Below are positions 49,327-59,647 of a stretch of 64,000 nt of DNA, in pieces. Below the pieces are notes generated by a model. That model was given only the letters and a program-made list of their open reading frames with translations. It made no database searches and had not been told where the DNA came from. Source of the stretch: Arenibacter certesii DSM 19833 (lineage in GTDB: Bacteria > Bacteroidota > Bacteroidia > Flavobacteriales > Flavobacteriaceae). The stretch is from assembly GCF_000429545.1 (NCBI RefSeq), contig NZ_AUCB01000005.1, positions 124,001-188,000 of the forward strand, in the 5' to 3' direction. The first letter of the stretch is position 1, and every line of letters starts with the position of its first letter. The position numbers and the translations under genes were made by a program.

Positions 49327-52300
49327 ATGAAAAAACTAACAACAATATGCACCATATTACTTTTCGCCCATATGGCACAATCTCAAGAACCCACATCCAA
49401 TTATGATGTTTTATGGCAACAAGTAGAAAAATTGGAAAAAGAAACCATGACCAAATCTGCTTTAGAAGTGGTGAATAAAATATCAGCAAAAGCAAAAAAA
49501 GAAAACCAAAAATCTCAAATTGTTAAATCCTTATTGTACTCTTCCAAATACAGCCTGACTTTGGAGGAAGAGGCACAACTAAATATAATTACGGATTTTA
49601 AAGTCCAAATAGCAGCAAGCAGTGAGCCAGTAAAAAATATACTTGAAGGATATTTAGCGAACCTTTATTGGCAGTATTTCCAACAAAATAGATATCGATT
49701 TTATGAACGCACCAAAACAGAAGCAAAAATAGATAGCACCGACTTTAGAACGTGGGACCTTACCACCCTATTTAACGAAATTGGAAATCATTTTGAGGCA
49801 TCATTAGAAAATCCATCCTTATTACAAAAGCTACCTGTACAGCAATTCAATGAAATTCTGGAGAAACAAAAGGAATCTGAAAAATATAGACCTACTTTAT
49901 TTGATCTATTGGCGCATAATGCTCTTGATTTCTTTAGCAGATCTGAAAATAGCATAAGCCAACCTGCTGATAAATTTCAATTGGACAATGCCGATGTTTT
50001 ATGTGATGCTAAACAGTTTGTTCAACAGGAATTTAATCCAAAAGAAAAAATATCTCCACAGGCCAAAGCATTACAGATATATCAGCAACTAGTGGCATTC
50101 CATTCATCCGACACTTCCATAGAAGCTCTTATAGATGTAGATATAGCGCGATTAAAGTTCATTAGAGAGAATGCTGTATTTCCAAACATAGAGGACCAAT
50201 ACATAGAGGTACTTCAAAATTCTGCCGAGGCATATAAAGGAGATGAAAACGGAGCGCTTTATCGTTATGAAATTGCTCTCGCCCTTCACGAAAATGGAAA
50301 TACCTATCACCCCACCACCAATGTAGCACCTCGTTGGAAACAAAAAGAGGCATTAGAGATAGGTGAATCGGTAATTGCCCAGTTCCCAAATAGTAAGGCT
50401 GCAGAAAAATGTAATGTCTTAAAGTCTCAGATCCTAGCTACAAGCTTACAGCTAACCGCAGAAATGCATATTCCTGTAAATAGCCCTTCGCGCTTGTTGG
50501 TAAATTATAAAAACATATCCCAATTACAATTATCTGCCCACAAGGTTACCATTAAAGAGTTAAAAGCTTTGAACGAACTTTATCCTCAGGAGAAGAAATT
50601 GGCTTTTATTAAAAAACTTGCAATCGAAAGGCAATGGGAATCATCTTTAACAAATGAAAAGGATTACCAAAATCACAGTACTGAAATAATTTTACCAGAA
50701 CTTCCCAACGGGTATTTTGTTCTTCTGGCCATTCCAAAAGGAAGCAACGACAACAACTACTCGTTTAGTCCTATACAAGTTACCGATATCGCCCTGGTGG
50801 AGTCTACAACCAACGATTTTAACAACTACCAAGTTACAGATCGGAATAATGGATCTCCTATAGCACGGGCCAAAGTGAAATTCACCTATCAGTCAAACTA
50901 CAATAAACCCTTTGTAACAAAAACTATGACCACAGATGATATGGGCATGGTAACTCTTCCGCGCAATTCATCTTATAAAAATAGTATCAGTGCAGAGGTG
51001 ACCCACAATGGACAAGTGGCCTATTTTAATGAATTCTACGTTCCTAACAAGTACAATTCGGATCAAAAAGAAACCACTTACCCTTGCTTTCTTTTAACAG
51101 ACCGGAGTATCTACAGACCTGGACAAACCTTGTATTTCAAAGGGATTGCTTTGAAAAGATCCGATGATAACTCTGAAATATTAACACAGGCCAATATTCG
51201 TGTATTACTAAAGGATGTTAACCAACAAGAGGTATCAGCACATGAATTTAAAACCAACGACTATGGATCATTTTCTGGGGAATTTATAATTCCTAGTAAT
51301 GGTCTAACAGGTGAATTTTACTTGGAGGTCTCTTCCACAGAATTCAATATAAAAGGGCATCAAACTATTTCCGTAGAAGAATATAAACGCCCCAAATTTG
51401 AAACCACATTTGAGCCTATTACAGATACCTATCGACTAAACGACAGTATTAAAGTTACGGGTAAAGCTATGGGATATGCTGGGAGCAACATCACAAATGC
51501 CCAGGTAAAATATACAGTTAAACGGATTGTAAACTTCCCTATTTGGTATGGTCGTCACCTACCAATTTATAGAGGAACACCACAAGAAATAGCTCAGGGC
51601 AGCACTACAACCGATTATCAGGGGAAATACGTTATAAATTTCAAAGCTATACCCGACCTATCGGTCCCAAAACAAAACATGCCTATTTTTAATTATGAAG
51701 TTACTGCTGATATAACCGACCTTAATGGAGAAACACAAAGTACCACCACCACCGTTAGCGTAGGTTACCATGCTCTTACCGCAAAGGTAAAAATTGCAGA
51801 TCTCATCAATAGAAACATTAAAAAACAAGAACTCAATATTACCACCCACAACCTTAATGGACAGTTTATCCCTACCAAGGGCACATTAAAAATGTATAAA
51901 CTTAATGGCCCAGACCATGTGCTACGTGCACGATCTTGGACGGCACCAGACTATAGTGGCTTTAAAGAAGAAACGTTTAAGGAGCTCTTTCCTCACGAAG
52001 CTTTCGGCGATGAAGACGATAGTTCTCAATGGGAAAATGGAGAGTTGGTTTGGGAAGATCACTTTGATACAGAGAAATCGAAGAAAATTGATTTAGCCCT
52101 CAAGAAAAAATGGACCTCAGGAAAATATCGCATAGAACTTTCCACCAAAGATAGGTTTGGTGAAGAGGTAGAGGACATTGCTTATACCACCCTATACAGC
52201 AACTCCGACAAGACCCTTGCAGACAATCAACTTTTCCAGATAAAGACCGATAAAACATCGTATGCTGTTGGGGATCAGGTAATCCTCAGCATGGGATCAG

Positions 52301-55300
52301 CGGCCAAAGACCTAACTGTAAGTCTATTTGTAGAAAAAGACCGTAAGATTGTAGCTACCCACAAGATTAAACTCAACAACAATATTAAGACTATAAAACT
52401 TCCGGTTACCAAGGAAGATTTAGGAGGTTTTTCCATTACCTACAGCTTTTCTGCCTTTAATTCTTTTCAAAACGGCAATATCACCATCCCTGTACCCTTT
52501 CCTAATAAAGATCTACAGATTGAAACCGTTAGTTTCCGAGATAAAATTAAACCAGGGACCGATGAAACGTGGTCTTTTAAAGTAAAAGGATCAAAGGGGA
52601 ATGGACTAACTGCTGAAATTATGGCTAGTATGTACGATGCTTCCTTAGATGCTTTTAAGCCGCACTCTTGGGATTTTAGCCCGTATCAGCAAAAAAACTA
52701 CTACTCCAACTTTTACATGAACCCATCCAAAAGTTTCAGTGTAACCTCCTTTAGTAGTTATGCAGACTACAACCAAAACAATAACCATTCTTCACAGCTT
52801 TATGACTCCTTTAATTGGTTTGGACTACATTTTGGCTACGGCATAGTGATTAGGGATCGCATGATGATGAAGAGCAGCGCACCATTAGCCGTGATGGAAG
52901 ATGCAACAGAAGCCGAATCATTAAATGAATCAGTGGTAGTAGGATTTGGAAAAGAAATAAGTCAGAATAAGGTTGGGAATATATCAGTACCGATTGAGGA
53001 GGATAAAAACAAATCTGAATTTGGCGATATCCAGATTCGGAAAAACCTTCAAGAGACCGCTTTCTTCTTTCCTCAACTTTTAACAGATAAGGAAGGTAAT
53101 GTATCTTTTAATTTTACTACTCCAGAAGCGCTTACTCAATGGAAGCTACAATTATTGGCTCATACCAAATCTTTAGAAAGCGCCACCTCAACCTTTAGCA
53201 GCGTCACTCAAAAGGAGTTAATGATTATCCCAAATGCACCGCGATTCTTGCGAGAAGGTGACCAAATCACCTTTAGTAGTAAAATTAGCAACTTAACGGA
53301 CAAAGAATTAGTAGGAAAAGCACATATAGAGTTGATTGATGCTGTAACTGGAAAAGCTATCAGCAAGGAGCTGCTTTTGTCTAGAACCGCTTCTCCTTCA
53401 GATTTAACCACTAAAGAGTTTAACGTAAACGGTAACGGAAATACAGAGGTTTCTTGGACCATAAAAATTCCTGAAGGAGTACAGGCAGTACAATATAAGG
53501 TTATGGCTGTTGCTGGAAACTATAGCGATGGAGAGCAAAACATTCTCCCCGTACTTAGCAATCGCACCTTAGTAACAGAAACACTACCTATGTATGTAAA
53601 CGGTAATCAGACCAAAGATTTTACTTTGGATAAATTAAAGAACGTTAATTCTAGTACTTTAAAGCATCATCAATTGAGTTTAGAAATAACTTCCAATCCT
53701 GCTTGGTATGCTTTACAGGCCCTACCATATCTAATGGAGTACCCATACGATTGCAGCGAACAGATATTCTCTAGATATTATGCGAATAGCTTGGGTGCCC
53801 ATATTGCCAATTCTAATCCAAGAATTCAAGAGGTGTTTAAGCAATGGACAAATTCTGATGCTTTATTAAGTAATTTAGAAAAGAATCAAGAATTAAAATC
53901 CATTCTAATTCAAGAAACACCCTGGCTTAGGGATGCTCAGTCTGAAACGGAACAAAAGAAACGTATAGCGCTGCTATTTGACCTCAACAAATTAAAAAAC
54001 GACCAGCAAAATAGCTTAAGACAATTGCAACAAAACCAAATGGCCTCTGGGGGCTGGGCTTGGTTTAATGGGGGACGTGAGAATAGATTTATCACCCAAC
54101 ATATAATTATTGGTTTTGGGCATCTCAATAAACTTACATCAGCAAATGTTAGAGGGAATGCTTCAGCTTTTGATGGAAACGACAACCAAGAGACCCAAGA
54201 AATGATTTCTAAGGCTATTACTTATTTGGACGCAGAATTTCTTGCGGAATACGAGAGGATGAAGAAACATGCAACTGACCTTAGCAAGGATCACCTAAGT
54301 GCTACCCAATTGCATTATCTCTATATGCGTAGCTTCTTCCCAGATCATAAAATGAGCAGGAAAGCTTCAGAAATCAAGGAGTATTATTTGGATCAGGCAC
54401 AACAGTACTGGACCAATAAAAGTCTTTATTCCAAGGGGCTGCTATCCCTTGTTTTATATCGTAATAACCATATACCAACCGCTAAAAAAATTATTTTGGC
54501 CTTGGAGGAAAACAGCATTACTAGTGAGGAAATGGGAATGTATTGGAAAGAAAATACCGCTTCATGGCATTGGCACCAAGCACCCATAGAAACACAGTCG
54601 CTCTTAATAGAAGCCTTTTCTGAAATACACAACGATACGAAAAAGATAGAACTGTTAAAATTATGGTTGTTAAAAGACAAACAGACCAATCACTGGAAAA
54701 CAACCAAAGCTACTACCGAGGCTGTTTACGCGCTTCTACTGCAAGGTAGTGATTGGCTTTCCGTTTCTGAGGGTGTAGATATTCTTATTGGAGGGAAGAA
54801 AATAGATCCCGCAAAATTTGAAAATGTAACGGTAGAGGCCGGAACCGGATACTTTAAGACTAGCTGGAGCGGAGCAGAGATAACTCATGAAATGGCCAAG
54901 GTGCAACTCACCAAAAAATCGGAAGGCAGCGCGTGGGGTTCTTTAACCTGGCAGTATTTTGAGGATCTAGATAAAATAACATCCGCAGCAACCCCTTTAA
55001 AATTAAAGAAAAGGGTTTTCCGTAAAAACAATACTGCCACCGGAGAGGAACTTAGCGAGATTACCAATAAAACCGAATTAAATGTAGGGGACCTTGTAAG
55101 GGTACGGATTGAATTACGATCGGACAGAGGGATGGAGTTTGTACACATGAAAGATATGAGAGCATCTGGATTGGAACCCACAACCGTACTATCTAGCTAC
55201 AAATGGCAAGATGGACTTGGGTATTATGAAAATGTTAAAGATGCGAGTGTAAATTTCTTTTTTGACTACCTCCCCAAAGGGGTTTTCATATTTGAATACG

Positions 55301-55413
55301 ACCTAAGAGTAAACAATGCTGGTGATTTTAGCAATGGCATCACCACTATCCAAAGTATGTATGCTCCTGAATTCAGTAGCCACAGCGAAGGGGTTAGGAT
55401 ACAGGTTAATTAA
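49327..55413 (+). CDS. Alpha-2-macroglobulin family protein with CxEQ thioester motif
   Basis: Large secreted or surface protease-trapping protein, 2028 residues, signal peptide MKKLTTICTILLFAHMAQS without a lipobox. Order: N-terminal helical and MG-type beta domains to about 600; MG2-like RSIYRPGQTLYFKGIAL near 595-612; MG and bait-like regions; a VVVGFGKEISQNKVGN stretch near 1205 resembling a SusC plug start; the A2M core LTDKEGNVSFNFTTPEALTQWK near 1255; thioester segment YPYDCSEQ with Cys1476 and Gln; alpha-helical TED domain to about 1800 (GGWAWFNGG); C-terminal receptor-like domain. Typical neighbours such as PbpC are absent. Target proteases unknown. Confidence 0.9.
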   Translation: MKKLTTICTILLFAHMAQSQEPTSNYDVLWQQVEKLEKETMTKSALEVVNKISAKAKKENQKSQIVKSLLYSSKYSLTLEEEAQLNIITDFKVQIAASSEPVKNILEGYLANLYWQYFQQNRYRFYERTKTEAKIDSTDFRTWDLTTLFNEIGNHFEASLENPSLLQKLPVQQFNEILEKQKESEKYRPTLFDLLAHNALDFFSRSENSISQPADKFQLDNADVLCDAKQFVQQEFNPKEKISPQAKALQIYQQLVAFHSSDTSIEALIDVDIARLKFIRENAVFPNIEDQYIEVLQNSAEAYKGDENGALYRYEIALALHENGNTYHPTTNVAPRWKQKEALEIGESVIAQFPNSKAAEKCNVLKSQILATSLQLTAEMHIPVNSPSRLLVNYKNISQLQLSAHKVTIKELKALNELYPQEKKLAFIKKLAIERQWESSLTNEKDYQNHSTEIILPELPNGYFVLLAIPKGSNDNNYSFSPIQVTDIALVESTTNDFNNYQVTDRNNGSPIARAKVKFTYQSNYNKPFVTKTMTTDDMGMVTLPRNSSYKNSISAEVTHNGQVAYFNEFYVPNKYNSDQKETTYPCFLLTDRSIYRPGQTLYFKGIALKRSDDNSEILTQANIRVLLKDVNQQEVSAHEFKTNDYGSFSGEFIIPSNGLTGEFYLEVSSTEFNIKGHQTISVEEYKRPKFETTFEPITDTYRLNDSIKVTGKAMGYAGSNITNAQVKYTVKRIVNFPIWYGRHLPIYRGTPQEIAQGSTTTDYQGKYVINFKAIPDLSVPKQNMPIFNYEVTADITDLNGETQSTTTTVSVGYHALTAKVKIADLINRNIKKQELNITTHNLNGQFIPTKGTLKMYKLNGPDHVLRARSWTAPDYSGFKEETFKELFPHEAFGDEDDSSQWENGELVWEDHFDTEKSKKIDLALKKKWTSGKYRIELSTKDRFGEEVEDIAYTTLYSNSDKTLADNQLFQIKTDKTSYAVGDQVILSMGSAAKDLTVSLFVEKDRKIVATHKIKLNNNIKTIKLPVTKEDLGGFSITYSFSAFNSFQNGNITIPVPFPNKDLQIETVSFRDKIKPGTDETWSFKVKGSKGNGLTAEIMASMYDASLDAFKPHSWDFSPYQQKNYYSNFYMNPSKSFSVTSFSSYADYNQNNNHSSQLYDSFNWFGLHFGYGIVIRDRMMMKSSAPLAVMEDATEAESLNESVVVGFGKEISQNKVGNISVPIEEDKNKSEFGDIQIRKNLQETAFFFPQLLTDKEGNVSFNFTTPEALTQWKLQLLAHTKSLESATSTFSSVTQKELMIIPNAPRFLREGDQITFSSKISNLTDKELVGKAHIELIDAVTGKAISKELLLSRTASPSDLTTKEFNVNGNGNTEVSWTIKIPEGVQAVQYKVMAVAGNYSDGEQNILPVLSNRTLVTETLPMYVNGNQTKDFTLDKLKNVNSSTLKHHQLSLEITSNPAWYALQALPYLMEYPYDCSEQIFSRYYANSLGAHIANSNPRIQEVFKQWTNSDALLSNLEKNQELKSILIQETPWLRDAQSETEQKKRIALLFDLNKLKNDQQNSLRQLQQNQMASGGWAWFNGGRENRFITQHIIIGFGHLNKLTSANVRGNASAFDGNDNQETQEMISKAITYLDAEFLAEYERMKKHATDLSKDHLSATQLHYLYMRSFFPDHKMSRKASEIKEYYLDQAQQYWTNKSLYSKGLLSLVLYRNNHIPTAKKIILALEENSITSEEMGMYWKENTASWHWHQAPIETQSLLIEAFSEIHNDTKKIELLKLWLLKDKQTNHWKTTKATTEAVYALLLQGSDWLSVSEGVDILIGGKKIDPAKFENVTVEAGTGYFKTSWSGAEITHEMAKVQLTKKSEGSAWGSLTWQYFEDLDKITSAATPLKLKKRVFRKNNTATGEELSEITNKTELNVGDLVRVRIELRSDRGMEFVHMKDMRASGLEPTTVLSSYKWQDGLGYYENVKDASVNFFFDYLPKGVFIFEYDLRVNNAGDFSNGITTIQSMYAPEFSSHSEGVRIQVN

Positions 55414-55491
55414 CAGAAACCCTTACAGTTTTACCTAATGCATTGATTTTTTCTTAACTTATAAGGTATGCAAATACTTAAACTAAGTAAT

Positions 55492-55861
55492 ATGAACGCA
55501 ACATTTTTCATAGGACTAAGAATAGATTTCGGATTATTTCTCATTGGTTTTGGTGCAAACAAATTCCTGCATTTTATGCCAGCTTGGGAAATGTCTGAGG
55601 CCGCCATGAATTACTTTTCTGCGTTGGTGGGTACCAATACAAAAATATAGTTATCATTGCGGCAATTCTTGGTGGCACTTCTCTATTAATCAACAAATTA
55701 GCACCTTTAATGATGTTAATTTTAATGATCAGTAAACGCTATTTTATTCCATGCCTTTTTAGAGCCGGGAGCACTGGGAGGGGGCATTGGTTCTAATACT
55801 ATTAAATATGGTTATGCTATATGCATATAAAGCAAGATATAAAGATATTTTGAGGCCTTAA
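55492..55861 (+). pseudogene. DoxX-like small membrane protein, multiply frameshifted
   Basis: Begins MNATFFIGLRIDFGLFLIGF with the family's NKFLHFMPAWEMSE, then a stop at 55648. Remaining homology is spread over the other frames: NIVIIAAILGGTSLLINKLAPL (from 55644), SVNAILFHAFLEPGALGG (from 55729), and ALVLILLNMVMLYAYKARYK...ILRP ending TAA at 55859-55861. Joining them gives a normal four-helix protein of about 122 residues. Three indels: loss of one base in an A-run at about 55641-55645, one shift near 55727-55730, and an extra G in the G-run near 55777-55786. Decayed or poorly sequenced. Confidence 0.8.
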
Positions 55862-55886
55862 GAAATAGAGTATTTGCTACAAACAT

Positions 55887-55918
55887 AAAAAGCAGATAGC
55901 TAACGCTACCTGCTTTTT
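55887..55918. terminator. Bidirectional terminator between doxX pseudogene and DUF4136 gene
   Basis: Arms AAAAAGCAGATAGC (55887-55900) and GCTACCTGCTTTTT (55905-55918) with one mismatch and a 4-nt loop; A-run on the left and T-run on the right serve both converging genes. Confidence 0.8.
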
Positions 55919-55953
55919 GTGTTTTAAATCTAATCCATTAGGGATAGATCTAT

Positions 55954-56481
55954 TTATTTCTTTTGTTTAGGCGGATATTTTTCAAATGCTTTCGCTACCA
56001 TAGCACTAAGTTTTTCTTCTCGTACTTGGGGAGTACTATTGGCATTAAAAGAGCTAACGGCAATGGCTTGCCAAAAAAGTTCATCTTTTTGGCTATCTAC
56101 GAAATCGAACTGTATCTCCATTTCCATTTTGGCAGCACCAACAGGAATACCCACAGATAATCCACCCCCAACGCTTCTTCCACTTCCACCAACCCCTACG
56201 CCAACGGTGTTATTTCTAGCTCCTTGATAAGTACGCCCCATAATAGCTACATAAAAATCGGGCTCTTCGGAGAGCAGAAGGCCCTTTCCCCTCATAGTAG
56301 AATCTATGGCTCTCATCAGTCGGCGGGTATCCAGCTCGTTTAGACCTGTTTCCATATCGGGATAATAGTTATAAGTAGCGTATGCAGAAAATTCCGTTGT
56401 CTGATCGTAATCGTATTGCATCCGAACAACGCCACAAGAGGCTAATAAAACTAGAAACAAAATTGGAAGCACAATTTTCAT
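55954..56481 (-). CDS. DUF4136 domain lipoprotein
   Basis: 175 residues. Lipoprotein signal MKIVLPILFLVLLASC with acylated Cys16. The body fits DUF4136: an N-terminal YDYDQTTEFSAYATYNYYP strand, RLMRAIDSTMRGKGLLLSEEPDFYVAI, a Gly-rich loop (VGVGVGGSGRSVGGG), IQFDFVDSQKDELFWQAIA and a C-terminal KAFEKYPP. Envelope protein of unknown role. Same strand as the potassium channel upstream, 28 nt apart, so it may be co-transcribed. Confidence 0.85.
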   Translation of the reverse strand: MKIVLPILFLVLLASCGVVRMQYDYDQTTEFSAYATYNYYPDMETGLNELDTRRLMRAIDSTMRGKGLLLSEEPDFYVAIMGRTYQGARNNTVGVGVGGSGRSVGGGLSVGIPVGAAKMEMEIQFDFVDSQKDELFWQAIAVSSFNANSTPQVREEKLSAMVAKAFEKYPPKQKK

Positions 56482-56509
56482 AAAGGAGATTTTTATAAAA
56501 ATAGTGAAA

Positions 56510-57229
56510 TTATTCTTCCCCTTTTTCCTTATCTATAGAATTTGTTAAAGCGGAGGAGATGATTCCAGTAGGAATCGCTACAATTCCTAAACCGATCATC
56601 AATATAACAAAGGTGAACATCCTACCTCCCAATGTTATGGGATACACATCTCCATACCCTACGGTAGTCAAGGTAATTATAGCCCACCATAAACTATCAA
56701 AAATTGAGGCAAAATGCTCTGGCTGAACTTCATTCTCGAAGTAATAGATACCTACGGCGGATAAATAAATTAAGATTAGGGTTACAAAAAGAAACAAGGT
56801 AATTTCTTCTTTAGCCGTTTTAATTGCGATGGAAAATCGGTTTATAGCCTTATTGTACCGCATTAATTTTAAAATCCTAAACAACCTAAGAAAACGGAGT
56901 GCTCTTAGGGAACGTAGGTCCATTCCTAAGGCCAAATAAAATGGCAAAATAGCCAGTAGATCTATAATCCCAAAAAAACTAAATACGAATTTTAACTTTC
57001 GTTCGGAAACATATAATCGAAGTAAGTATTCAACGCTAAAAACCACCACGCAGAAAATTTCGATTCCTCTAAGGATAATTTTGGTGTCATCACTAATACT
57101 AGGGACCGTTTCCATTGTAAAAGCAACAATGGAAATCAATATAAGGGTTTGGATAATTAAGGCGAAATAACGGCTTTCCCGTGATTCATTTCCTTCCACC
57201 ATATCCCTTAAATAATCCCTCATACGCAA
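56510..57229 (-). CDS. Voltage-sensor potassium channel, ion transport family
   Basis: Six-helix inner-membrane cation channel. 239 residues: S4 voltage sensor with Arg at every third place (LRSLRALRFLRLFRILKL, residues 105-122) and the K-selective filter TTVGYGD at 188-194, S6 helix at the C-terminus and no RCK or cyclic-nucleotide domain. Its ATG lies directly after the obgE stop, so it is translated from the obgE transcript. Confidence 0.92.
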   Translation of the reverse strand: MRMRDYLRDMVEGNESRESRYFALIIQTLILISIVAFTMETVPSISDDTKIILRGIEIFCVVVFSVEYLLRLYVSERKLKFVFSFFGIIDLLAILPFYLALGMDLRSLRALRFLRLFRILKLMRYNKAINRFSIAIKTAKEEITLFLFVTLILIYLSAVGIYYFENEVQPEHFASIFDSLWWAIITLTTVGYGDVYPITLGGRMFTFVILMIGLGIVAIPTGIISSALTNSIDKEKGEE

Positions 57230-58231
57230 CTAATCATTTAGCATGGCCCAAAGCTTATCCTTAAGTTCCACTAGTCCCAATTGCGCCACAGAGGATATAA
57301 ACATATAGGGCACATCTTTAAAATCCTTATGCAACTCCGTCTTCATTTCAGCGATAAGCTCTTCGTCTAACATATCGGATTTTGAAATAGCCAGGAGTCG
57401 TTTTTTATCTAAAAGGTCTGGGTTATACCTTCGTAATTCATCCAAAAGAATTTCGTATTCCTCATTAATATCCTTACTATCTGCTGGAATTAGGAATAGC
57501 AAAGTAGAATTTCGCTCAATATGCCTTAAGAAGTAATGACCAAGTCCTCTACCTTCTGCAGCACCTTCTATAATTCCTGGAATATCAGCAATAACAAAAC
57601 TTTGAAAATCCCTGTACTCCACAATCCCTAAGTTTGGCTTAAGGGTGGTAAATTCATAATCCGCAATTTTAGGCTTTGCTGAAGTAAGAACAGACAACAG
57701 TGTAGACTTTCCTGCATTTGGGAAACCAACAAGACCCACGTCGGCCAAAACCTTTAATTCGAAGATAAGATCTAACTCCTCTCCTTCCATTCCTGGCTGA
57801 GCATACCTAGGAGTTTGATTCGTAGATGTTTTAAAATGCCAGTTACCACGACCACCCATGCCGCCTTTGGCCAATATTTTTTCATCTTGGTCTTCGGTTA
57901 TCTCAAGAAGCACCTCATGTGTTTCTGCATCTTTTATAACCGTCCCCAAGGGCACTTCTATATACACATCTTCACCATCTGCACCAGTACTACGATTCTT
58001 ACTTCCATGCTCTCCATGACCGGCCCTGAAAGTACGTGTGTACTTAAAGTTTAATAGAGTCCATAGGTTTTTATTGCCACGAACGATTATATGTCCACCT
58101 CTACCTCCATCGCCCCCATCGGGACCTCCTTTTGTAATAAACTTTTCCCTATGCAAGTGTACCGATCCTTTTCCTCCTTTTCCGGATTCCAAGTGTACTT
58201 TTACATAATCAACAAAATTTCCTTCAGTCAT
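57230..58231 (-). CDS. obgE: GTPase ObgE/CgtA
   Basis: Essential GTPase in late 50S assembly and stress control. 333 residues: Obg fold with the Gly-rich [18 protein letters not shown] (1-158), then the G domain with [30 protein letters not shown] and SKSD. It lacks the extra C-terminal Obg domain of some species, like other Bacteroidota homologues. ATG at 58231. Confidence 0.96.
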   Translation of the reverse strand: MTEGNFVDYVKVHLESGKGGKGSVHLHREKFITKGGPDGGDGGRGGHIIVRGNKNLWTLLNFKYTRTFRAGHGEHGSKNRSTGADGEDVYIEVPLGTVIKDAETHEVLLEITEDQDEKILAKGGMGGRGNWHFKTSTNQTPRYAQPGMEGEELDLIFELKVLADVGLVGFPNAGKSTLLSVLTSAKPKIADYEFTTLKPNLGIVEYRDFQSFVIADIPGIIEGAAEGRGLGHYFLRHIERNSTLLFLIPADSKDINEEYEILLDELRRYNPDLLDKKRLLAISKSDMLDEELIAEMKTELHKDFKDVPYMFISSVAQLGLVELKDKLWAMLND

Positions 58232-58382
58232 CTATTTAGTTTAATATTCTAATATCCATCGGCTAAAAGCGTGATACTAATTTTACAGACACCCTAGCTT
58301 AAGGTGGTCCAGCAAAATTGGTTAGCCTCCGTTAACTATATCCATCATGACTACCCCAAGTGAGACGTACCGATTTTATGCT

Positions 58383-59498
58383 TTAAGCCTCCTGTAATTC
58401 TTCGATCACCTTTGCCAAACGGCTAGTAATATCCTCAATGGACCCAATTCCGTTTACACTGTGAAACTTCCCTTGAAGATCATAATAATCCTTCAGAGGA
58501 GCCGTTTTCTCGTTATATTCCTCAAATCGGTTGCGAATTTTACTTTCATCTTGGTCATCAGACCTTCCGCTAACCTTACCACGCTCTAGCAATCTTTTTA
58601 TCAAAACCTCATCATTAGCTTCCAAGGCTATGGTAGCATCAATTTTCATCTGCTTGGAAGTTAAAAAATCATCTAAAGCTTTTGCTTGTGCAGTAGTTCT
58701 AGGAAAACCGTCAAAAATAAAGCCACTAGCCTCTGCATTTTTTTCCACTTCATCCTGAAGCATATTTATGGTCACTTCATCAGGCACCAATTCCCCTTTA
58801 TCTATATAAGACTTAGCCAGGTTTCCCAATTCGGTACCATTCTTTATATTGTATCTAAAAACATCTCCGGTAGAAATATGTTTAAGATTATATTTATCTT
58901 TTAAAAATGAAGCCTGCGTACCCTTTCCAGCACCAGGTTTTCCAAACAAAACGAGGTTAATCATGTGTTTTTGATTAAGTTGATATACTTCTTTTAAGTT
59001 TCTTCCCAATTCCTTATAATCCAATCCATAGCCTACAATAAACTTATCCTCGATCTTCATCCCGAAGTAGTCAATATCATATTCCCCACTATAGACTTCG
59101 AATTTGTAAAACATGGTAGCGATTTTAAACTCCTTTACATTGGTAGCCGAAAATAAGTCTACCAATTTCCTTACTGTTCTACCGGTATCAATAATATCCT
59201 CCAAGATAATAACGCTACGCCCTTCAATATTTTCAGGGACATCCAAAAGGGTTTCTACAATTCCTGTGGAAGTAAGTCCTTGATACGAGCTTAAGCGCAC
59301 AAAGGAAACCTCGCATGGATGTTGATACGCCTTAAGAAAATCTGACACGAACATAAAAGACCCATTTAGCACCCCGACAAAAATGGGAACTTCCCCTTTA
59401 TAGTCCTCGGCAATGGAATCTGCCATTTTTTTAATTGCGGCTTGTATTTCGCCTTCGCTTATAAATGGCTTAAAGTATTTATCGTGAAGCTTTATCAA
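58383..59498 (-). CDS. Hypoxanthine phosphoribosyltransferase-adenylate kinase fusion
   Basis: One ORF of 371 residues. Residues 1-178 are a purine phosphoribosyltransferase (PRPP motif VIILEDIIDTGRT, about 96-108) that salvages hypoxanthine/guanine; residues 179-371 are an adenylate kinase (P-loop GKPGAGKGT at 186-194, DGFPRT, short LID with GRSDDQDESKIRNR). The start is TTG at 59498: an in-frame TAA lies just upstream and family residues begin right after. Met179 at 58964 could act as an internal start for Adk alone. A -7-like TATATTTG is at 59531-59538 (minus). Both activities inferred from intact motifs. Confidence 0.88.
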   Translation of the reverse strand: MIKLHDKYFKPFISEGEIQAAIKKMADSIAEDYKGEVPIFVGVLNGSFMFVSDFLKAYQHPCEVSFVRLSSYQGLTSTGIVETLLDVPENIEGRSVIILEDIIDTGRTVRKLVDLFSATNVKEFKIATMFYKFEVYSGEYDIDYFGMKIEDKFIVGYGLDYKELGRNLKEVYQLNQKHMINLVLFGKPGAGKGTQASFLKDKYNLKHISTGDVFRYNIKNGTELGNLAKSYIDKGELVPDEVTINMLQDEVEKNAEASGFIFDGFPRTTAQAKALDDFLTSKQMKIDATIALEANDEVLIKRLLERGKVSGRSDDQDESKIRNRFEEYNEKTAPLKDYYDLQGKFHSVNGIGSIEDITSRLAKVIEELQEA

Positions 59499-59592
59499 TG
59501 CTACTGTTTTTTATAACAAATTCAAGATGCCAAATATAGTACTTTGATTTCTCTTTTTTACCCGTTCGGGTCCAGTTTCTAAGATTTAGCCG

Positions 59593-59600
59593 TATTTTTG
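59593..59600 (+). promoter_or_regulatory. Candidate -7 promoter element for purK
   Basis: TATTTTTG matches the Bacteroidota -7 consensus and lies 47 nt before the purK ATG. No TTG at -33 distance, so support is partial. Confidence 0.4.
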
Positions 59601-59647
59601 TCCTTAAAATACCATCTTTTATAACTATTTAATAGCAATCATTTCTA

